Part shown: piece after piece, positions 46,849 to 57,748 of the stretch | How the letters are laid out: every line of letters starts with the position of its first letter | Numbering within the stretch: position 1 is the stretch's first letter | NCBI RefSeq assembly: GCF_000002235.5 | Contig: NW_022145558.1 | Location: 370,501 to 434,500, forward strand | Length of the DNA: 64,000 nucleotides | Reading direction: 5' to 3' | From: Strongylocentrotus purpuratus | Taxonomy: Eukaryota; Echinodermata; Echinoidea; Camarodonta; Strongylocentrotidae | Translations under genes and position numbers: made by a program | Notes under the pieces: generated by a model | What the model was told of the DNA's origin: nothing | What the model saw: the letters and a program-made list of their open reading frames with translations, nothing else | Databases searched by the model: none

Positions 46849-47292
46849 TTAAATATTGATTGAAATCTCAGCATCTGAACATTTACTCCATTGATGGATA
46901 AGTTTACAAGCATAAACAATTGCTAGTTTTAGTGCATAACAGTGCCTGAGCACCGAGACTATATCTGCTCCCAACACATACAGGGACTGACAGGCTCCGC
47001 TCAAGACTTTATCATGGATTTGTGCTTGAGTGTCAAAAAGAGTCTGAACTTGAAGACTACTGTCATAGTGCCATATTCTAACGTAACCTTTATGGATTTG
47101 TGTTTGAGTGTCAAATAGAGTCTGAACTTGAAGACTACTGTCAGACTGCCATACCGGTATTCTAACGTAACATTTAAGGATTTGTGTTTGAGTGTCAAAT
47201 AGAGTCTGAACTTGAAGACAACTGTCAGATTGCCATATTCTAACGTAACCTTTGAATAGTAACATAATGGCCAATAAACCTAATGTGTGCAA
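46849..47292 (-). other. 147-codon open frame with three in-frame 26-28 residue repeats
   Basis: On the minus strand the frame reads (K)GYVRIWQSDSCLQVQTLF, then DTQTQI, repeated three times, and then a non-repeated end (VLSGACQSLYVLGADIVSVL to ISINI). YVRIW followed by a polar loop resembles the end of a WD40 blade, but the unit is too short for one. The frame has no clear acceptor or conserved start and lies downstream of ArfGAP2/3 on the same strand. It could be an exon of an unknown gene, a pseudogene piece or an open repeat. Confidence 0.3.
47016..47253. repeat. Tandem triplication, units of 78, 84 and about 76 bp
   Basis: Units start at ggatttgtg (47016, 47094, 47178) and contain gtctgaacttgaaga and tctaacgtaac. 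The two complete unit lengths are multiples of three, so the minus-strand open frame passes through all copies. The 6-bp difference (an inserted ccggta) also keeps frame. Confidence 0.92.
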
Positions 47293-49021
47293 TAATAAAT
47301 TATGATCATTTTAGAATATACCTACCATCTCTCCTTACAAACACAAAATAATACAAGAATGTCTTTAAATAATTAGCTAATTTTGCCTTTTTAAAGAATT
47401 CATTTTTTATCAATTCACATCTGCGACCCTGCCTCAATGCATCAGAAACATTTTTCACTTAATTGGATTAATGAGCGCCATATGTTGCAACATCAGAAAA
47501 AAAGACATTGCCATGATACAATAATTCTATGCTACAAGTAATGATAAAAGTTTTTCTTTTGATATATATTTACAAACATACAATAAAAAAACAAAACAGA
47601 AGATAATTACAAAGTGCCCCCTGCGCCTAGTAGTGCACTAATTTCATTATACATAACAGTTACTGTCATTACTCGGTTATCATAGTAGATAGGCTTTAAA
47701 GGTAAAGTTAGATACAGGTAAAAGTCAAAGTTATTCTGACTACTGGTAGTTGATAATGCACATAAAGTGATGTGCATGTAAATAATGATGGCATATTAAA
47801 AGAGTTTGAATTTAAAACAAAAAATAAGGTAAAAAGCTATTCAACGTTGAAATACAGAATCATTTCAAATACAATCTCTCTTAACATTGCATTTACCTGT
47901 ATCAAATGAGATGACTGACGATTGTAGTCTTGGATATTTTCTTTTCCCCTTACCAGTACTCTACAATACCTTTAAGCAAGGAAATACCATAGCATATTTA
48001 GAGAGACGGTTGCGACATGCATACGCATCAAGGTCAGAGGTGAAATCAAGGAGCTTTGAATGGCTCCCTCCCACATACAATCTCTATGGTAGGGAACTAT
48101 TTGTGGCTTCGTGAAATGGCTGACCAATCAGAGGCAACTTACAGTGACGCAACTATCTCTCTCAGTCGGCTATGGGAAATTATACAAAATGATAAAATTG
48201 ATGGACTACATCATTATTTAAAGTGAATGTATACACAATGTGACTTTTTTTTCCTTCAGAATTGTTGATCATCAGGGGGAAAAATGCCAATGTACAATCT
48301 ACTAGCTATCACAGACCGAATGGAAAAGTATTGTACTGTAACACCAAAAACTGTTATGCGCATGAATTATTCACAAATTTTGTGAGTGGTGAAGATTTTA
48401 TACCGTGAAATAATCATAATAATAGTGGTGGCTTCTTTTATACATAGCATGTTGTCACTACAACACTGATTGCAGATCACATCAGTTTCTTGCCGTGAAA
48501 AAAATCAAAGTCATTTATAATTCGTAACATTTTCATGTCATGGAAATTTCTGGTGTTACAGGAGCACTATTTCCTCACAGTTCAAGACATGTCTTAAGAT
48601 GAAATTCATTACAGGGTGTCCAAATAAAAAAATTGGAAGTTTGCTACAAATTCCCTTCACCATGATTTCAAAAGGACATAAATATGATAAATCCAAATGA
48701 TTTGGAAGAACATGAGTTTAATACCCTAAAATGAATTTAATAAATAACTATCAAAAATAGGACAAATTGACGTAGATGCCAGGCAGTAATAGATCCTGGC
48801 ATTAACATGTTTCTGAATAGAGTTTACCACATTTTTTTAAACAAGGTCATTTGATTTGGCATTTCAATTTGTTTGCTATGAGCCAGTAAGGCATTAACTC
48901 TAATTTTTAACAAGACTTGTGTGATGTGAGAATCACTGCAACAAATGTCCTAAAGCCTTATTCACACATGACATGTTTAACCACCTGAGAAACATCCCCT
49001 ATGGGAAATTGAAATGACATA

Positions 49022-49401
49022 AGGCCTGTCCTCATCAGCTCGAGATTGCCAAATAGCCCGCTATTTCAGATTTGGGAAATAATCCCGAAGTTACAAATCG
49101 CATCTTCATCAGCTCGAGACTTGACCTCGAAACTTGAAACTCGAGCTCGAGAAATTAGCTCCAGATATTTTGCTCAGCGTTCACGCATAGTGCGAGTCGT
49201 TGGGCTGGTGAAGAACGCACTAGACAAATAGCGGGATATTTTGCTAACTAGCCCAAGATATCTTAGGATAATTATCTCAAACAAATATCCCACTAATTGC
49301 AACTTCGGGCTGATGAAGACGCAAAATAACTTGATAATTTGCGATCGGGATAGTTCAAATAGCAAGATATTTGACAATCTCGAGCTGATGAGGACAGGCC
49401 T
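49022..49401. mobile_element. 380-bp MITE with perfect 27-bp terminal inverted repeats
   Basis: The left end begins aggcctgtcctcatcagctc and the right end finishes gagctgatgaggacaggcct; 27 bp match perfectly. Internal words (cttcatcagctcgag / gggctgatgaag) form a second inverted pair. It lies about 220 bp beyond the ArfGAP2/3 stop codon, so it may be transcribed in the 3'UTR. Confidence 0.92.
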
Positions 49402-49624
49402 ATTGTGCATTTCTCAGTTTACATCGGTCAGGAGTGAACAACTCTTAAAGGCGTTTGTTGCTGATAAGTTACTTCATTATATCAGGAAAACTGATTGGTT
49501 TCAGAGTTTGGCTAGTTGCGTGTGTCCTGATGAGCATTTCTCGTGTTCTGTCTCGATTGAATTCTTGATGGCTCTAGGAGACTTACAAAGACACTTGGAT
49601 GGGGGTAGACTAGACACGTTTTCA

Positions 49625-49642
49625 TCAATAACCGTAGTGATC
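49625..49642 (-). CDS. ARFGAP2/3: ArfGAP2/3 last coding exon (C-terminus)
   Basis: After the acceptor ttctttttttattttttcag-type tract (AG just above 49642), six codons read D-H-Y-G-Y and TGA at 49625-49627. With the previous exon the protein ends SRMANGLVNSIQDHYGY, closely resembling the SLQDRYG-type C-terminus of animal ArfGAP2 and ArfGAP3. The exon is too short to be found by frame length alone; the match and the phase 0 join support it. Confidence 0.85.
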   Translation of the reverse strand, partial: DHYGY

Positions 49643-49984
49643 CTGAAAAAAATAAGAAGAAACAAAAAAATTAAAACTAAATGATGTTAGAGAATCCATT
49701 TTCCCATAGATATTAAGTCAATCACATAAACCACTGATTATTGACTATTATTATTCCCTGTGGTTCTAACACAAAACTAGTTTGCAGACACAGTCTGTCA
49801 GTCGCTGTGCAAAACAAGGAAAATGAGCCTTAAAATCCTTAAATTAATCAACTTTTCGACAACATTCCCGCCCAAGAATAAAGTATATTATTTTCAGATA
49901 CATTACATTTAATTGGAACATATTAGCAATAAAAGGAAAATATCGCTGCCAATTTGAAGGACAATATGTGAGCAATTGGGCCTG

Positions 49985-50132
49985 GGGGCCGTTTCACAAA
50001 GCCTTTTTTCAATGACAAATGACAAAAATCAGTGACAAAACTGCTAATAACCAATCACAAGCGAGGATTTCAGTAGCTTATAACAGAAACTGTCGTTTGT
50101 CACTGATGACAAGTTTTGTGAAACGCCCCCCT
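49985..50132. mobile_element. MITE, gtttcacaaagcc family, copy 3
   Basis: The ends ggggccgtttcacaaagcct and aagttttgtgaaacgccccc are inverted. It is inside the last ArfGAP2/3 intron, 20 bp from the exon at 50152. Confidence 0.92.
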
Positions 50133-50151
50133 GAAAGGGTTAAAAACTGAC

Positions 50152-50346
50152 CTGTATAGAGTTGACAAGTCCGTTGGCCATGCGGGACAGTTTGCCGGCG
50201 ACTTGGTTGACGCCGTCCTTCATCCCGTCCTTTATGGCCCCCAGATCAGCTCCGGTGGACCCCCTCGCCGCTGTCCTCCCGAAGTATTCGTCGCTTGATA
50301 TGGATTTCGCGTTCGCGAACTGGGCAGCCCGTTGCTGGTCCTCATG
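50152..50346 (-). CDS. ARFGAP2/3: ArfGAP2/3 exon, Glo3-type regulatory motif and C-terminal region
   Basis: The exon follows ttttttctaacag and ends at ATACAG|GTCAGT, phase 0 to phase 0, 65 codons. It encodes QFANAKSISSDEYFGRTAAR and then DLGAIKDGMKDGVNQVAGKL and ANGLVNSIQ. The FxNAKxISSDxYFG repeat is the Glo3 regulatory motif of ArfGAP2/3 (yeast Glo3), linked to coatomer-dependent activity. The C-terminal helix is amphipathic, as in family members that bind COPI-coated Golgi membrane. The motif is complete here, unlike the copy in the exon at 52910. Confidence 0.95.
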
Positions 50347-50411
50347 CTGTTAGAAAAAAAGAAAGAAAATAGATCAGTCAATGGACTAAAAATTGGGGTT
50401 TCTGAGGACCA

Positions 50412-50690
50412 GGGGAGTGTTTCACAAAGACCAAGATTGACTTTAAGTTGAACTAACTATGGAAGGCCATTAATGCCACTGGTTAATCTCACAATTATGG
50501 TCTTTAGATAATATCTTTCCCTTTGATAAAGAACTATCAAAGAAAGAAAATTCTGTAGATTTGTGACCATGATTTGTACGTCTCTTGAGAGACAAAAGCC
50601 CGTAAATGGTGAGAGCAAACAGTGGCATGAACGGCCCGCCATATTTAAGTCAAACTCAAAGTTGATCTTATTCTTTCTGAAACACTCCCC
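50412..50690. mobile_element. MITE with ggggagtgtttcacaaaga ends
   Basis: The left end ggggagtgtttcacaaagac and right end ttctttctgaaacactcccc extend to a roughly 44-bp imperfect inverted repeat. The outermost bases resemble the 49985 family but the interior differs. It lies in an ArfGAP2/3 intron. Confidence 0.88.
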
Positions 50691-51582
50691 AATTAAAAGA
50701 GAAGGCACTAGATCAAAGAGATGGTTAACTCTTGAAAGCTGAAAAGATTTGTAATAGTATATCTGATCACTGCATGAAATACCATGAAGTTAATAGCCTT
50801 ACTATATATAGATGTATCAGGCCAAATATGCAGGACAATGATATGATGATAAATTTTCCATTTTAGTATTTTTTATAATACGTCATGGTTATGTATGAGA
50901 CATTGAACAAAAAAGTTAATACCTTGAGGTTGCCCAAATACCAAAAAATAAACATTCCTTAAACTTCAACGAAAAAATTATCAAAGGCTCCCATAAATGA
51001 TTTTCTCTTTCACACAATTCTTTGTTTCCATCCCCATTAGTCACATTCTACCATGGCATATGAGAAGGAGCCTGAATGTGATCATTAGCAAAAGCCCACA
51101 CATGAAAACCCTCACACTGAATACTGAAAGACAACTGCAACAGGTAAACATAAAATATGAATAGATTGCTTCTAGCCTAGGATAAACCAATTCCATTTTG
51201 TTTTGTAGCCATGCTAAGAATGGATCTTTTATGCCCAAATCTGATTTGAAAATCACATTTATAGTTGATCATCACATCTAAGTGACTGCATAATCATGTC
51301 TAATTTTGGCTATATAATATACACAACATAGACAACAAAAACAGTCTACATTCTGCAGGCATCAGACAATGTAATATCTTTACAAGCATCTAACTTGTCT
51401 GTAAGTATTTCTTGTTTATGCACTCTGTATCTAATCTGAAAAGGTGCTTTTTAATCTAATATTATTATCAAGCAGTTTTGTTAATTATTGTGATTGGATG
51501 ATCTTTCTGAAGATTGTGTAATTGTGCATTGATGATGCATGATAAGTATGGAGTGGATTTTCTTAATAAATTGTTAGTTTCA

Positions 51583-52260
51583 AATAGACTATTTTCGTAA
51601 TGTAATCAAATTTAATGCACAAATCTTTGCTAAGTGCCTTGTTACACATCATTTCATTCACATGTTACAAATAATTGTATTTCAATAGTCAGAATGCAAA
51701 TTGCATACATTCTGCGTTGTTAGGTAGGATAAGCCATAATGTTTGTCCTATCTAGCAACAATTAAAGGTAAAGACCAGTTATGGTCATGCGATTGCATTG
51801 TGAAAGAAACGTTGTGGAATCGATCAGAAAAGGTTGATCATCTAGCATCTAGCATCTGCAAGGTTCTGGAATCATCAAAATGATAAGAAATTTGGCCCAT
51901 TCTTCGTAAAGTTACAAGCACTATACACAGAAAGATGTATATGGGACTACCCTATATCTCTCACAGACCATGAGAGAAACAAATTTACCAAATATATGAA
52001 TTAGTAGGCGGTTTCCTGGCAAATTTTTTATCATCATGTATTAATCAAAACATATTCTTTCACATGATTGGTAATGAGAGCTTCCATTTCATTTTTTGAA
52101 ATTGGGGCGTTTCCAATACTGGTCTTTACCTTTAAGGTATGCTATTTACATTGTGACTATTGGAATACAGTAAGTCATAAGAGGTGAATGAAATAATTTG
52201 CAACATGGCACTTAACAAAAGCTTTGTGCATTTGATTACATTACGAGAATGGTCTATTAA
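51583..52260. mobile_element. Long inverted-repeat element, split by a nested MITE
   Basis: The left arm (51583-51708; aatagactattttcgtaatg...) and right arm (52137-52260) are inverted copies at moderate identity over about 125 bp, sharing cgtaatgtaatcaaat, tgccttgttac/tggcac and tcaatagtca words. A different MITE (51772-52135) sits between the arms, ending one base from the right arm. Confidence 0.8.
51772..52135. mobile_element. TTAA-flanked MITE, copy 1 (nested)
   Basis: The element is bounded by TTAA on both sides, with inverted ends aggtaaagaccagt and ctggtctttacct. A second copy with the same boundaries is at 61547-61950. TTAA target sites and precise ends are typical of piggyBac-type transposons. 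There is no transposase. Confidence 0.88.
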
Positions 52261-52694
52261 AAAAGCTCATAAAAGCTTACTGAAAAAAATTATATCTAAA
52301 CTTGTCTATTATCAGTCATTGTAACAGCAGTAAATATTAGGACTCCTTTCTGCCTAAAAGTCACACAGCATTTTGCTGCATTGCATTTTATACTTTCCAT
52401 AATGGCCTCTCAAAATCCCAAACCATAGGGCCAATTTAGTCATCTACTGCCATCTTTGTTGTGTGTACATAATAAAAGGGCAATCGAAATATATTTTTCA
52501 AGCAATAATAAAACTAATACTTCATTCTCAGAATAAAAAGCAAAACCATATAAACAAAACCATCAACATTTATGGACAATCCAACCTAGATATCAAGTTG
52601 CTTTAACTGAGAGCAGAAAACATAAGCAAGGCATTTCTTAAAGTTTGGAGAAAAAAAACTGCAAAAATCATAAGAAAGGTACAGAACTTGAACA

Positions 52695-52800
52695 TCGAGG
52701 CTGGATTGCCTTGTGTCCTATTTCTTCCCTGCCGAGACTTGAACCACGAACCTAGAGAGAACAGCCATCAAACCACTTGACCACACCAATAAGATGAGAG
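52695..52800 (-). repeat. tRNA-derived SINE in an ArfGAP2/3 intron
   Basis: On the minus strand ttggtgtggtcaagtggttt (A-box) is followed by ggctgttctctctaggttc and a B-box gtggttcaagtct. The rest, toward 52695, does not fold as a tRNA. The acceptor stem is missing, so this is a SINE or pseudo-tRNA rather than a functional tRNA gene. Confidence 0.65.
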
Positions 52801-52909
52801 GAGTGAGGTCAGCAAAATGAATTCATCACAAAATGCCACATTCTCTGAAAACCTCTTTTTCTTTTTCTTTTCATTTTTTTTGGATGAACAAATTACAAAG
52901 TATGCTTAC

Positions 52910-53045
52910 AGTATCAGATCCAGAATTCTTATCCAAGTTGTGGTATTGGTCTGACGATATGCTCTTGGCGTTAGCGAAACGCTTCAAGGCTTCGCTTGAC
53001 GAAGCTCCAGAGTCATAGTCGGTCTTTCTGGTCGGGGGTTTGGTC
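52910..53045 (-). CDS. ARFGAP2/3: ArfGAP2/3 exon with degenerate regulatory-motif copy
   Basis: The exon runs from ccacttag (start 53045) to GATACT|GTAAGC. One base completes an Arg codon from the previous exon, and it leaves phase 0. It encodes TKPPTRKTDYDSGASSSEAL and then KRFANAKSISSDQYHNLDKN. RFANAKSISSDQYH is a second copy of the Glo3 regulatory motif, with H in place of the usual F-G. The repeat with the exon at 50152 mirrors the multiple ISS motifs of vertebrate ArfGAP2/3. Confidence 0.92.
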
Positions 53046-53134
53046 CTAAGTGGTTCCAAAAATCATACAGACAGACACTTAGCTTCATTTTATCGTAAGC
53101 ATCTTAAGCATTTCATCCCTAAGCTTCAGTTTAT

Positions 53135-53625
53135 ATACAGTTGGTTTACGGTTACACCATGTGAGAGGGGAGGATTGGGGATAAGCCCTGAAAAGGACTG
53201 TTGGTAATCTACAACTAGGCGTTGTGGCATGTGCGTGTAATCCAGCTTATAATGGAAGTTACAAACTGATTCAGCTGAAAACACAGGTTCGAAACTGAGT
53301 CACGTCTTTCGGATGGTGACGTTTAAAGGTCGGTCCCCAGACGTAAATAATCATATCTGATTGATACACGTCTGTAAAAACCCAATACACACACACTTTC
53401 TTGAGTGTGTGTAATCCTGAGAAAGACTGTTGGTAATTTTCCTTGAGCTCATAGTTCTAAAGAGAACTATAGCGCCGGTAGGAGAGGATGGGTGGTAGAA
53501 GGGGCTTGAACAGGTTGACTTTCCGTCTCTTTAGAACTCTAAGCTCAAGACTACCAACAGTCCTTTCAAGGACTCCCCAATCCTCCCCCTATCACATGGT
53601 GCAACCGTCAATCTACTGTATAGAT
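53135..53625. mobile_element. Composite foldback element containing a SINE-like insert
   Basis: The left arm (53135-53215; acagttggtttacggtt, caccatgtgagaggggagga, ggactgttggtaat) and right arm (53545-53625) are inverted over about 80 bp. An inner inverted pair (gagctcatagttctaaagag / ctctttagaactctaagctc) brackets the centre. A SINE-like piece fills 53215-53400. It lies in an ArfGAP2/3 intron. Confidence 0.75.
53215..53400 (+). repeat. SINE-like insert
   Basis: It has a B-box-like aggttcgaaactgagtc, then cggatggtgacgtttaaagg and tcggtccccagacg, a tail style seen in widespread animal SINEs. The A-box region (ggcatgtgcgtgtaatccag) is weak. The call rests on word similarity only. Confidence 0.4.
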
Positions 53626-54647
53626 TCATCACCATGCAAGCCGATACTAATAAGTAGCTTCATTTTTATCAGACACATCTTAAACATGTCACCTGTAAGC
53701 TATATTTCATTGCTAGCATCTTAACAATTTCATCAATTAGCTTCATTTTATGTTAGCATCGTAATAATTTTATCCCTCAGCGTTAGCATTGGATCTGAAG
53801 CACTTCATCCCAAAACCTACCAAAAAGTTGAAATCGTTAAAACTGACTCAAGAAGAGTAGTGAATATGGGAATATGTAGAAGATTTCTCTTGCGCAGATT
53901 GGTTTCACATGTTCATACTTCAAAGGAAAATTGTGAAATAAGTGATAATTTAGTTTTCTTTCTGAGTATTCAACTCTTAAAATGAATTTGCAAAATGTTA
54001 GTTCAAAGTGCAATTGAAAAGCAATAACAAGATTTGAAATAGACTGCAACATTGAGTATGACCAAATAGACCCTTTCATTGATATATTTTGGATAAAGAG
54101 CAAGAGAAAGTTGTAATCAGTCGCAATAGTTATTTGTTGTTAAAAAAAATTGATTAAAAAAATTAAATAAAAATTATTAGTTTTTTTTTTAACAGTATTT
54201 TTTAAAGACTCCAAAGACTCAAATAATCTGGTGTTGGTGTTCTATTTAATCAAATGGCTAGATATTTTAACCCTATCTTTTAGGTGCAATGTGCAAATTC
54301 CTTGACGATGAAGCATATATGCACAATGAATAAATAATTTCCTTTTCAAACAAAAGAAATGTAAATCATATTTTCTTTCCTGATGTATTTGCGCCAATGA
54401 CAGTTATAATGATGAAGATAAAACTGTGATGAAGATGCTTATATATATACTATACTGATGATGATGCTAAATATTTGTCTTTCTTTCTGAATCAATGCAT
54501 GGGCAGGGAATGACAGAAAGAGAGGTTAGTAGTGGGTTACAAGAAAATATTATGCGTAAATAAATGTAAAAAAATAAAACCAGAAAGGATCAAGTTGGAA
54601 GATAGAGAGACAGAGCTTGGAGAAAGGAGAACAAAATTCTGAAATAC

Positions 54648-54650
54648 AAA

Positions 54651-54698
<48 letters not shown>

Positions 54699-55057
54699 TA
54701 GGAGAAAGAGGTGGAAGAGATCTGAATACTAGAGAAAAGATAAATAAGATGGATACAAAAGAAAAAGAGAGTGAGGAAGAAAGAGTGACGAATCAAGTAA
54801 AAAGCAGACTTAGTTGAGATAAAAGTGAGAAAGAACAAAAGAAATGGGGAAAAGAAGATAATAGAAATTAGCACATAACAAGAAGAGGATGAGAGAGACG
54901 GACAGAGAAAGAGAGAGAGAGAAAGAGAGAAAGAGACAGTGACAGAGAGAGAGAGAGAGAAAGAGTGAGAGAGAGAAAGAGAGAGACAGAGAGAGAGAGA
55001 GAGAAAGAGTGAGAGAGACAGAGAAAGAGATAGACAGAGAGAGACAGAGAGAGAGAC

Positions 55058-55104
<47 letters not shown>

Positions 55105-55185
55105 CAGAGAGAGTGAGAGTGACAGAGACAGAAAGAGAGAGAGGGAAAGAGAGAGAGAGAGAGGGAGAGAGAGAGAGCAAAAGAA
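54648..55185. repeat. AG-rich microsatellite tract, about 540 bp
   Basis: Pure (AG)n at 54655-54691 is followed by a GA block interrupted by GACAGAG and GAAAGAG variants from about 54890 to 55180. The long Ser/Leu frames on the minus strand are artefacts. It is in the ArfGAP2/3 intron between 53045 and 55378. Confidence 0.95.
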
Positions 55186-55377
55186 CAAGCAAGCAAAAGT
55201 GTTGCTAAAAAGCATCCAGCACAATCCACAAAAAAAGCAAATCTCAGTTCCCATATTCCCTCTACCCCTTTCCTAATTCCCGACACACAGATGGATATAT
55301 ATACACACACAAATAAAAATTTAAAAAAATACCTGATCATGAAAACAGATTCAAATGAAAAATTGCATGCAAAATAC

Positions 55378-55518
55378 CTGGACTCCAGAGGAGCTATGCT
55401 GTCATAACTGCTTTGCCTCGTTTCACTCTTGTCGATGATGTCCCAGCTGGAATCTGTGGTTTTCTCATCGTCTTTCTCATCGCCCCAGAAAGAGGCGGAG
55501 CTAGAGTCCTTGAAGCCC
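55378..55518 (-). CDS. ARFGAP2/3: ArfGAP2/3 exon, acidic Trp-containing segment
   Basis: The exon runs from tttctttgcag (start 55518) to GTCCAG|GTATTT, 47 codons, phase 2 to phase 2. It encodes GFKDSSSASFWGDEKDDEKT, then TDSSWDIIDKSETRQSSYDS and IAPLES. The acidic Trp/Ser pattern (SFWGDE, SSWDIID) resembles the coatomer-interacting middle of ArfGAP2/3. Flanking exons confirm the frame. Confidence 0.92.
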
Positions 55519-55540
55519 CTGCAAAGAAATTTAAAATAGT

Positions 55541-55544
<4 letters not shown>

Positions 55545-55574
<30 letters not shown>

Positions 55575-55575
55575 C
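55545..55575. repeat. AAT trinucleotide microsatellite
   Basis: About ten copies of aat/ata in the intron just upstream of the exon at 55378-55518. Confidence 0.9.
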
Positions 55576-56155
55576 AGGATTTAAATAGCGCTTGATACGA
55601 AATACCATCTTCAGAAGCTTACAATCATCATCACACTGGTGTTTAATTATGTATGAGTAGATCAGCGATGCCCTTAGGCCTTGTCCTAGGAGAGTTTATC
55701 CATGTTGGTGCTTTTTTTATTCCATGAAGATTTCAGCACCATTCCTCGTGTCTAGTCCCAGGTGAGCATTTGCATGTTGGTACTTCTCGATGCATTTTCA
55801 TGTACATCCTAAGCCACCATTTGACATAACTTAATGTGGTAGAGGATGAACTGCATGAGATCCCAAAGTTGTAGCCATCAAAGAACTCTCTACAACATTG
55901 CTATTATCATAAATTTTTGATCCAGTCCCATATGTGTTTATTTGTGTTGGTACTTTCCAATAAATATATTGTATATGAATACATGTAGACACCACCCTAA
56001 AGCAATATAATTGACCTCCAGTGCAGTCTTCAAGCAGAAACTTCAAATGTGAAACACTCTATCCTGCCACAGCACATATACGACCATACTAATCAAAACG
56101 TTGATGAAGCACAGTTAACCCCGAGTATACCAACGCAACCGAAACAGAAACATAC

Positions 56156-56311
56156 CTTGATGAGGAAGAAGATGAACCCCGTGAGAAGCCAGAGTCGTAT
56201 TCATCAAAGAAATCCCTTGATTTTGTCCGGCTGCCACCGCCGCCGCCCGATTTGACTGGATTGACCTGCTCAATGGTCTGCATATCGTTCATAGCTGAAT
56301 GTGATACTCCA
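56156..56311 (-). CDS. ARFGAP2/3: ArfGAP2/3 exon
   Basis: The exon follows ttttttgttacag (start 56311) and ends at TCAAG|GTATGT, 52 codons, phase 2 to 2. It encodes GVSHSAMNDMQTIEQVNPVK, a Gly run (SGGGGGS), then DFFDEYDSGFSRGSSSSSSR. GVSHS continues the GMGxxGRGGVSHS sequence of ArfGAP2/3, and MxTIEQ is the family segment that follows it. The Gly and Ser runs reflect short repeats in the DNA. Confidence 0.94.
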
Positions 56312-56569
56312 CTGTAACAAAAAACACAGAAAACTCTGATTAAAGCCTGTTCGTATTAGTTTAGCCAGAGGGGATTAGACCTCCCTGCAAGGTCACTGAC
56401 AGGTGGTTATAATCAAATCAGCTCTCAATTAACATAAGAAAAAGAGGATCATGGGGGACGAACAGACACCAATTAGGCATTGTTTGCTATGTAGAGGGCG
56501 CAAGTAGCTATAAGTAGTGAAGTGGGGCTTTAAGAGGTTTATCATTATTCTTATTCCTTGTGAGAAAGG

Positions 56570-56945
56570 ATGTAATAGTAGCAATATAACAAGAAAAGAA
56601 AGTAGGACGGAAATGGAAAAGAGATAGGTGGAGGAAAAATGAAGGAAGAGTATAAATAGGAGAATGGCAAATCAGAAGATAAGTAAATTACCCTCTACTA
56701 GTTATCATCCTCCAAACAATCAAGAAGTGAGAGGAAGGATAGAAGGAAGAAAGGATGAGAGGAAGGAAGAAAGGATAATAGGAAAGATGAAAGGGAGATA
56801 GAGAGCAAGAAATTGAAAGATAAGAAACTAACCCTCTTCAAGTTATGTAACTCCACACATTTAAAAAGTGAGCAGAAGAATAAAAGGAAGAAAGGATAAG
56901 CAGAAAGGTGAAGGATGAAGGGAAGAAGAGAGCAAGGAAGTGATT
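56570..56945. repeat. Purine-rich (GGAA/GAAA) tract in ArfGAP2/3 intron
   Basis: Irregular ggaaggaagaaaggat-type words occur throughout. Two similar 120-bp segments (aagaaactaaccctctt and aagtaaattaccctcta contexts) suggest an old local duplication. Confidence 0.7.
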
Positions 56946-56959
56946 AATAAGAAACTCAC

Positions 56960-57088
56960 CCTCTACCAGCATACCCCATTCCAAGACGTTCCATCTGTTT
57001 AGCTTTGTGGGGATCCTCTTTCTTCAGTTTATCTTCTTGTTTCTTCATCTCTACTGACATGTCCTTGTATGCAAGACGCATGGATGCC
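56960..57088 (-). CDS. ARFGAP2/3: ArfGAP2/3 exon, charged helix
   Basis: The exon runs from gatgtatttag (start 57088) to TAGAGG|GTGAGT, 43 codons, phase 2 to 2. It encodes ASMRLAYKDMSVEMKKQEDK and then LKKEDPHKAKQMERLGMGYA. The run L-A-Y-K-D...K-x-E-x-K-L-K...P-x-K-A-x-Q-x-E-R-L-G-M-G is diagnostic of ArfGAP2/3 and is predicted to be a charged helix. Confidence 0.96.
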
Positions 57089-57748
57089 CTAAATACATCA
57101 AGCAAACAAAAGAAGATACAATTCATTATTATCCATATAAGGCTTCCAAGTGCTATAATAAATCAGTGTATTCAATATGTTTTTATTTTATATTAAACGA
57201 ATCCGTTCCACTGGCTGTTTGCCCGAACAAAAAAGAAGACGAAAGACTTCATGCATGGCTGATCGTCCATGAAACTGAGTTTGTTGTTTGTTGCTACGGC
57301 AGGCAGCCAGTGAAAATGTATTTGTTTAATAAAATCATAGAAATGCAAACATTACTTTAAACAAACAGAACTTTGTTATTCCTGGCACATTTCTCCAGAT
57401 TGAGGTGTCATATGAGAGGGCAGAAAAGAAACTTTCTAGGAATGTAATTTTCTCTTTAAAATTCAGATACCACCCGCCAAGTGACTTTTTGGTACCCTCT
57501 CTTCATATTGTTTTTAATCACTCATGCGTGAAATATGCATCATATGAAATGCATCAAGTGAGAGAGGAGGATCTAAGCTTTATAAATCTGTGTCATTTAT
57601 TAATCATAATTGTAATTAAGTTATGATAAAACATCGATAATTCTGGGTTTTGTTTTTTCTGGGACGCACTGTATATCCCCTCCGACTTCGTCAGCCATGG
57701 GATGATAATATTGGAGGGCAAACAAAATGCAGTAGACAGTAGACTCAC

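Larger units (their letters stand above)
44540..49021. other. Region downstream of the ArfGAP2/3 stop codon
   Basis: This AT-rich stretch may include part of a long 3'UTR of the minus-strand ArfGAP2/3 gene. Several minus-strand AATAAA words occur (for example near 46140, 46280 and 44765), so the transcript end is unknown. It holds the MITE at 45138 and the open repeat at 47016. Confidence 0.4.

Noticed and set aside
49241-49684. Plus-strand open frame of 147 codons
   Set aside because: It starts inside a MITE and crosses the last ArfGAP2/3 exon on the opposite strand, with no start or splice support.
52695-52800. Possible tRNA-Leu or tRNA-Ser gene on the minus strand
   Set aside because: The box motifs are present but no acceptor stem pairs. 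It lies in an intron and looks like a SINE head.
54590-55340. Three long Ser/Leu-rich minus-strand open frames of up to 200 codons
   Set aside because: They read through an AG/CT microsatellite. All frames stay open because the repeat lacks stops, and the sequence lies in a defined ArfGAP2/3 intron.
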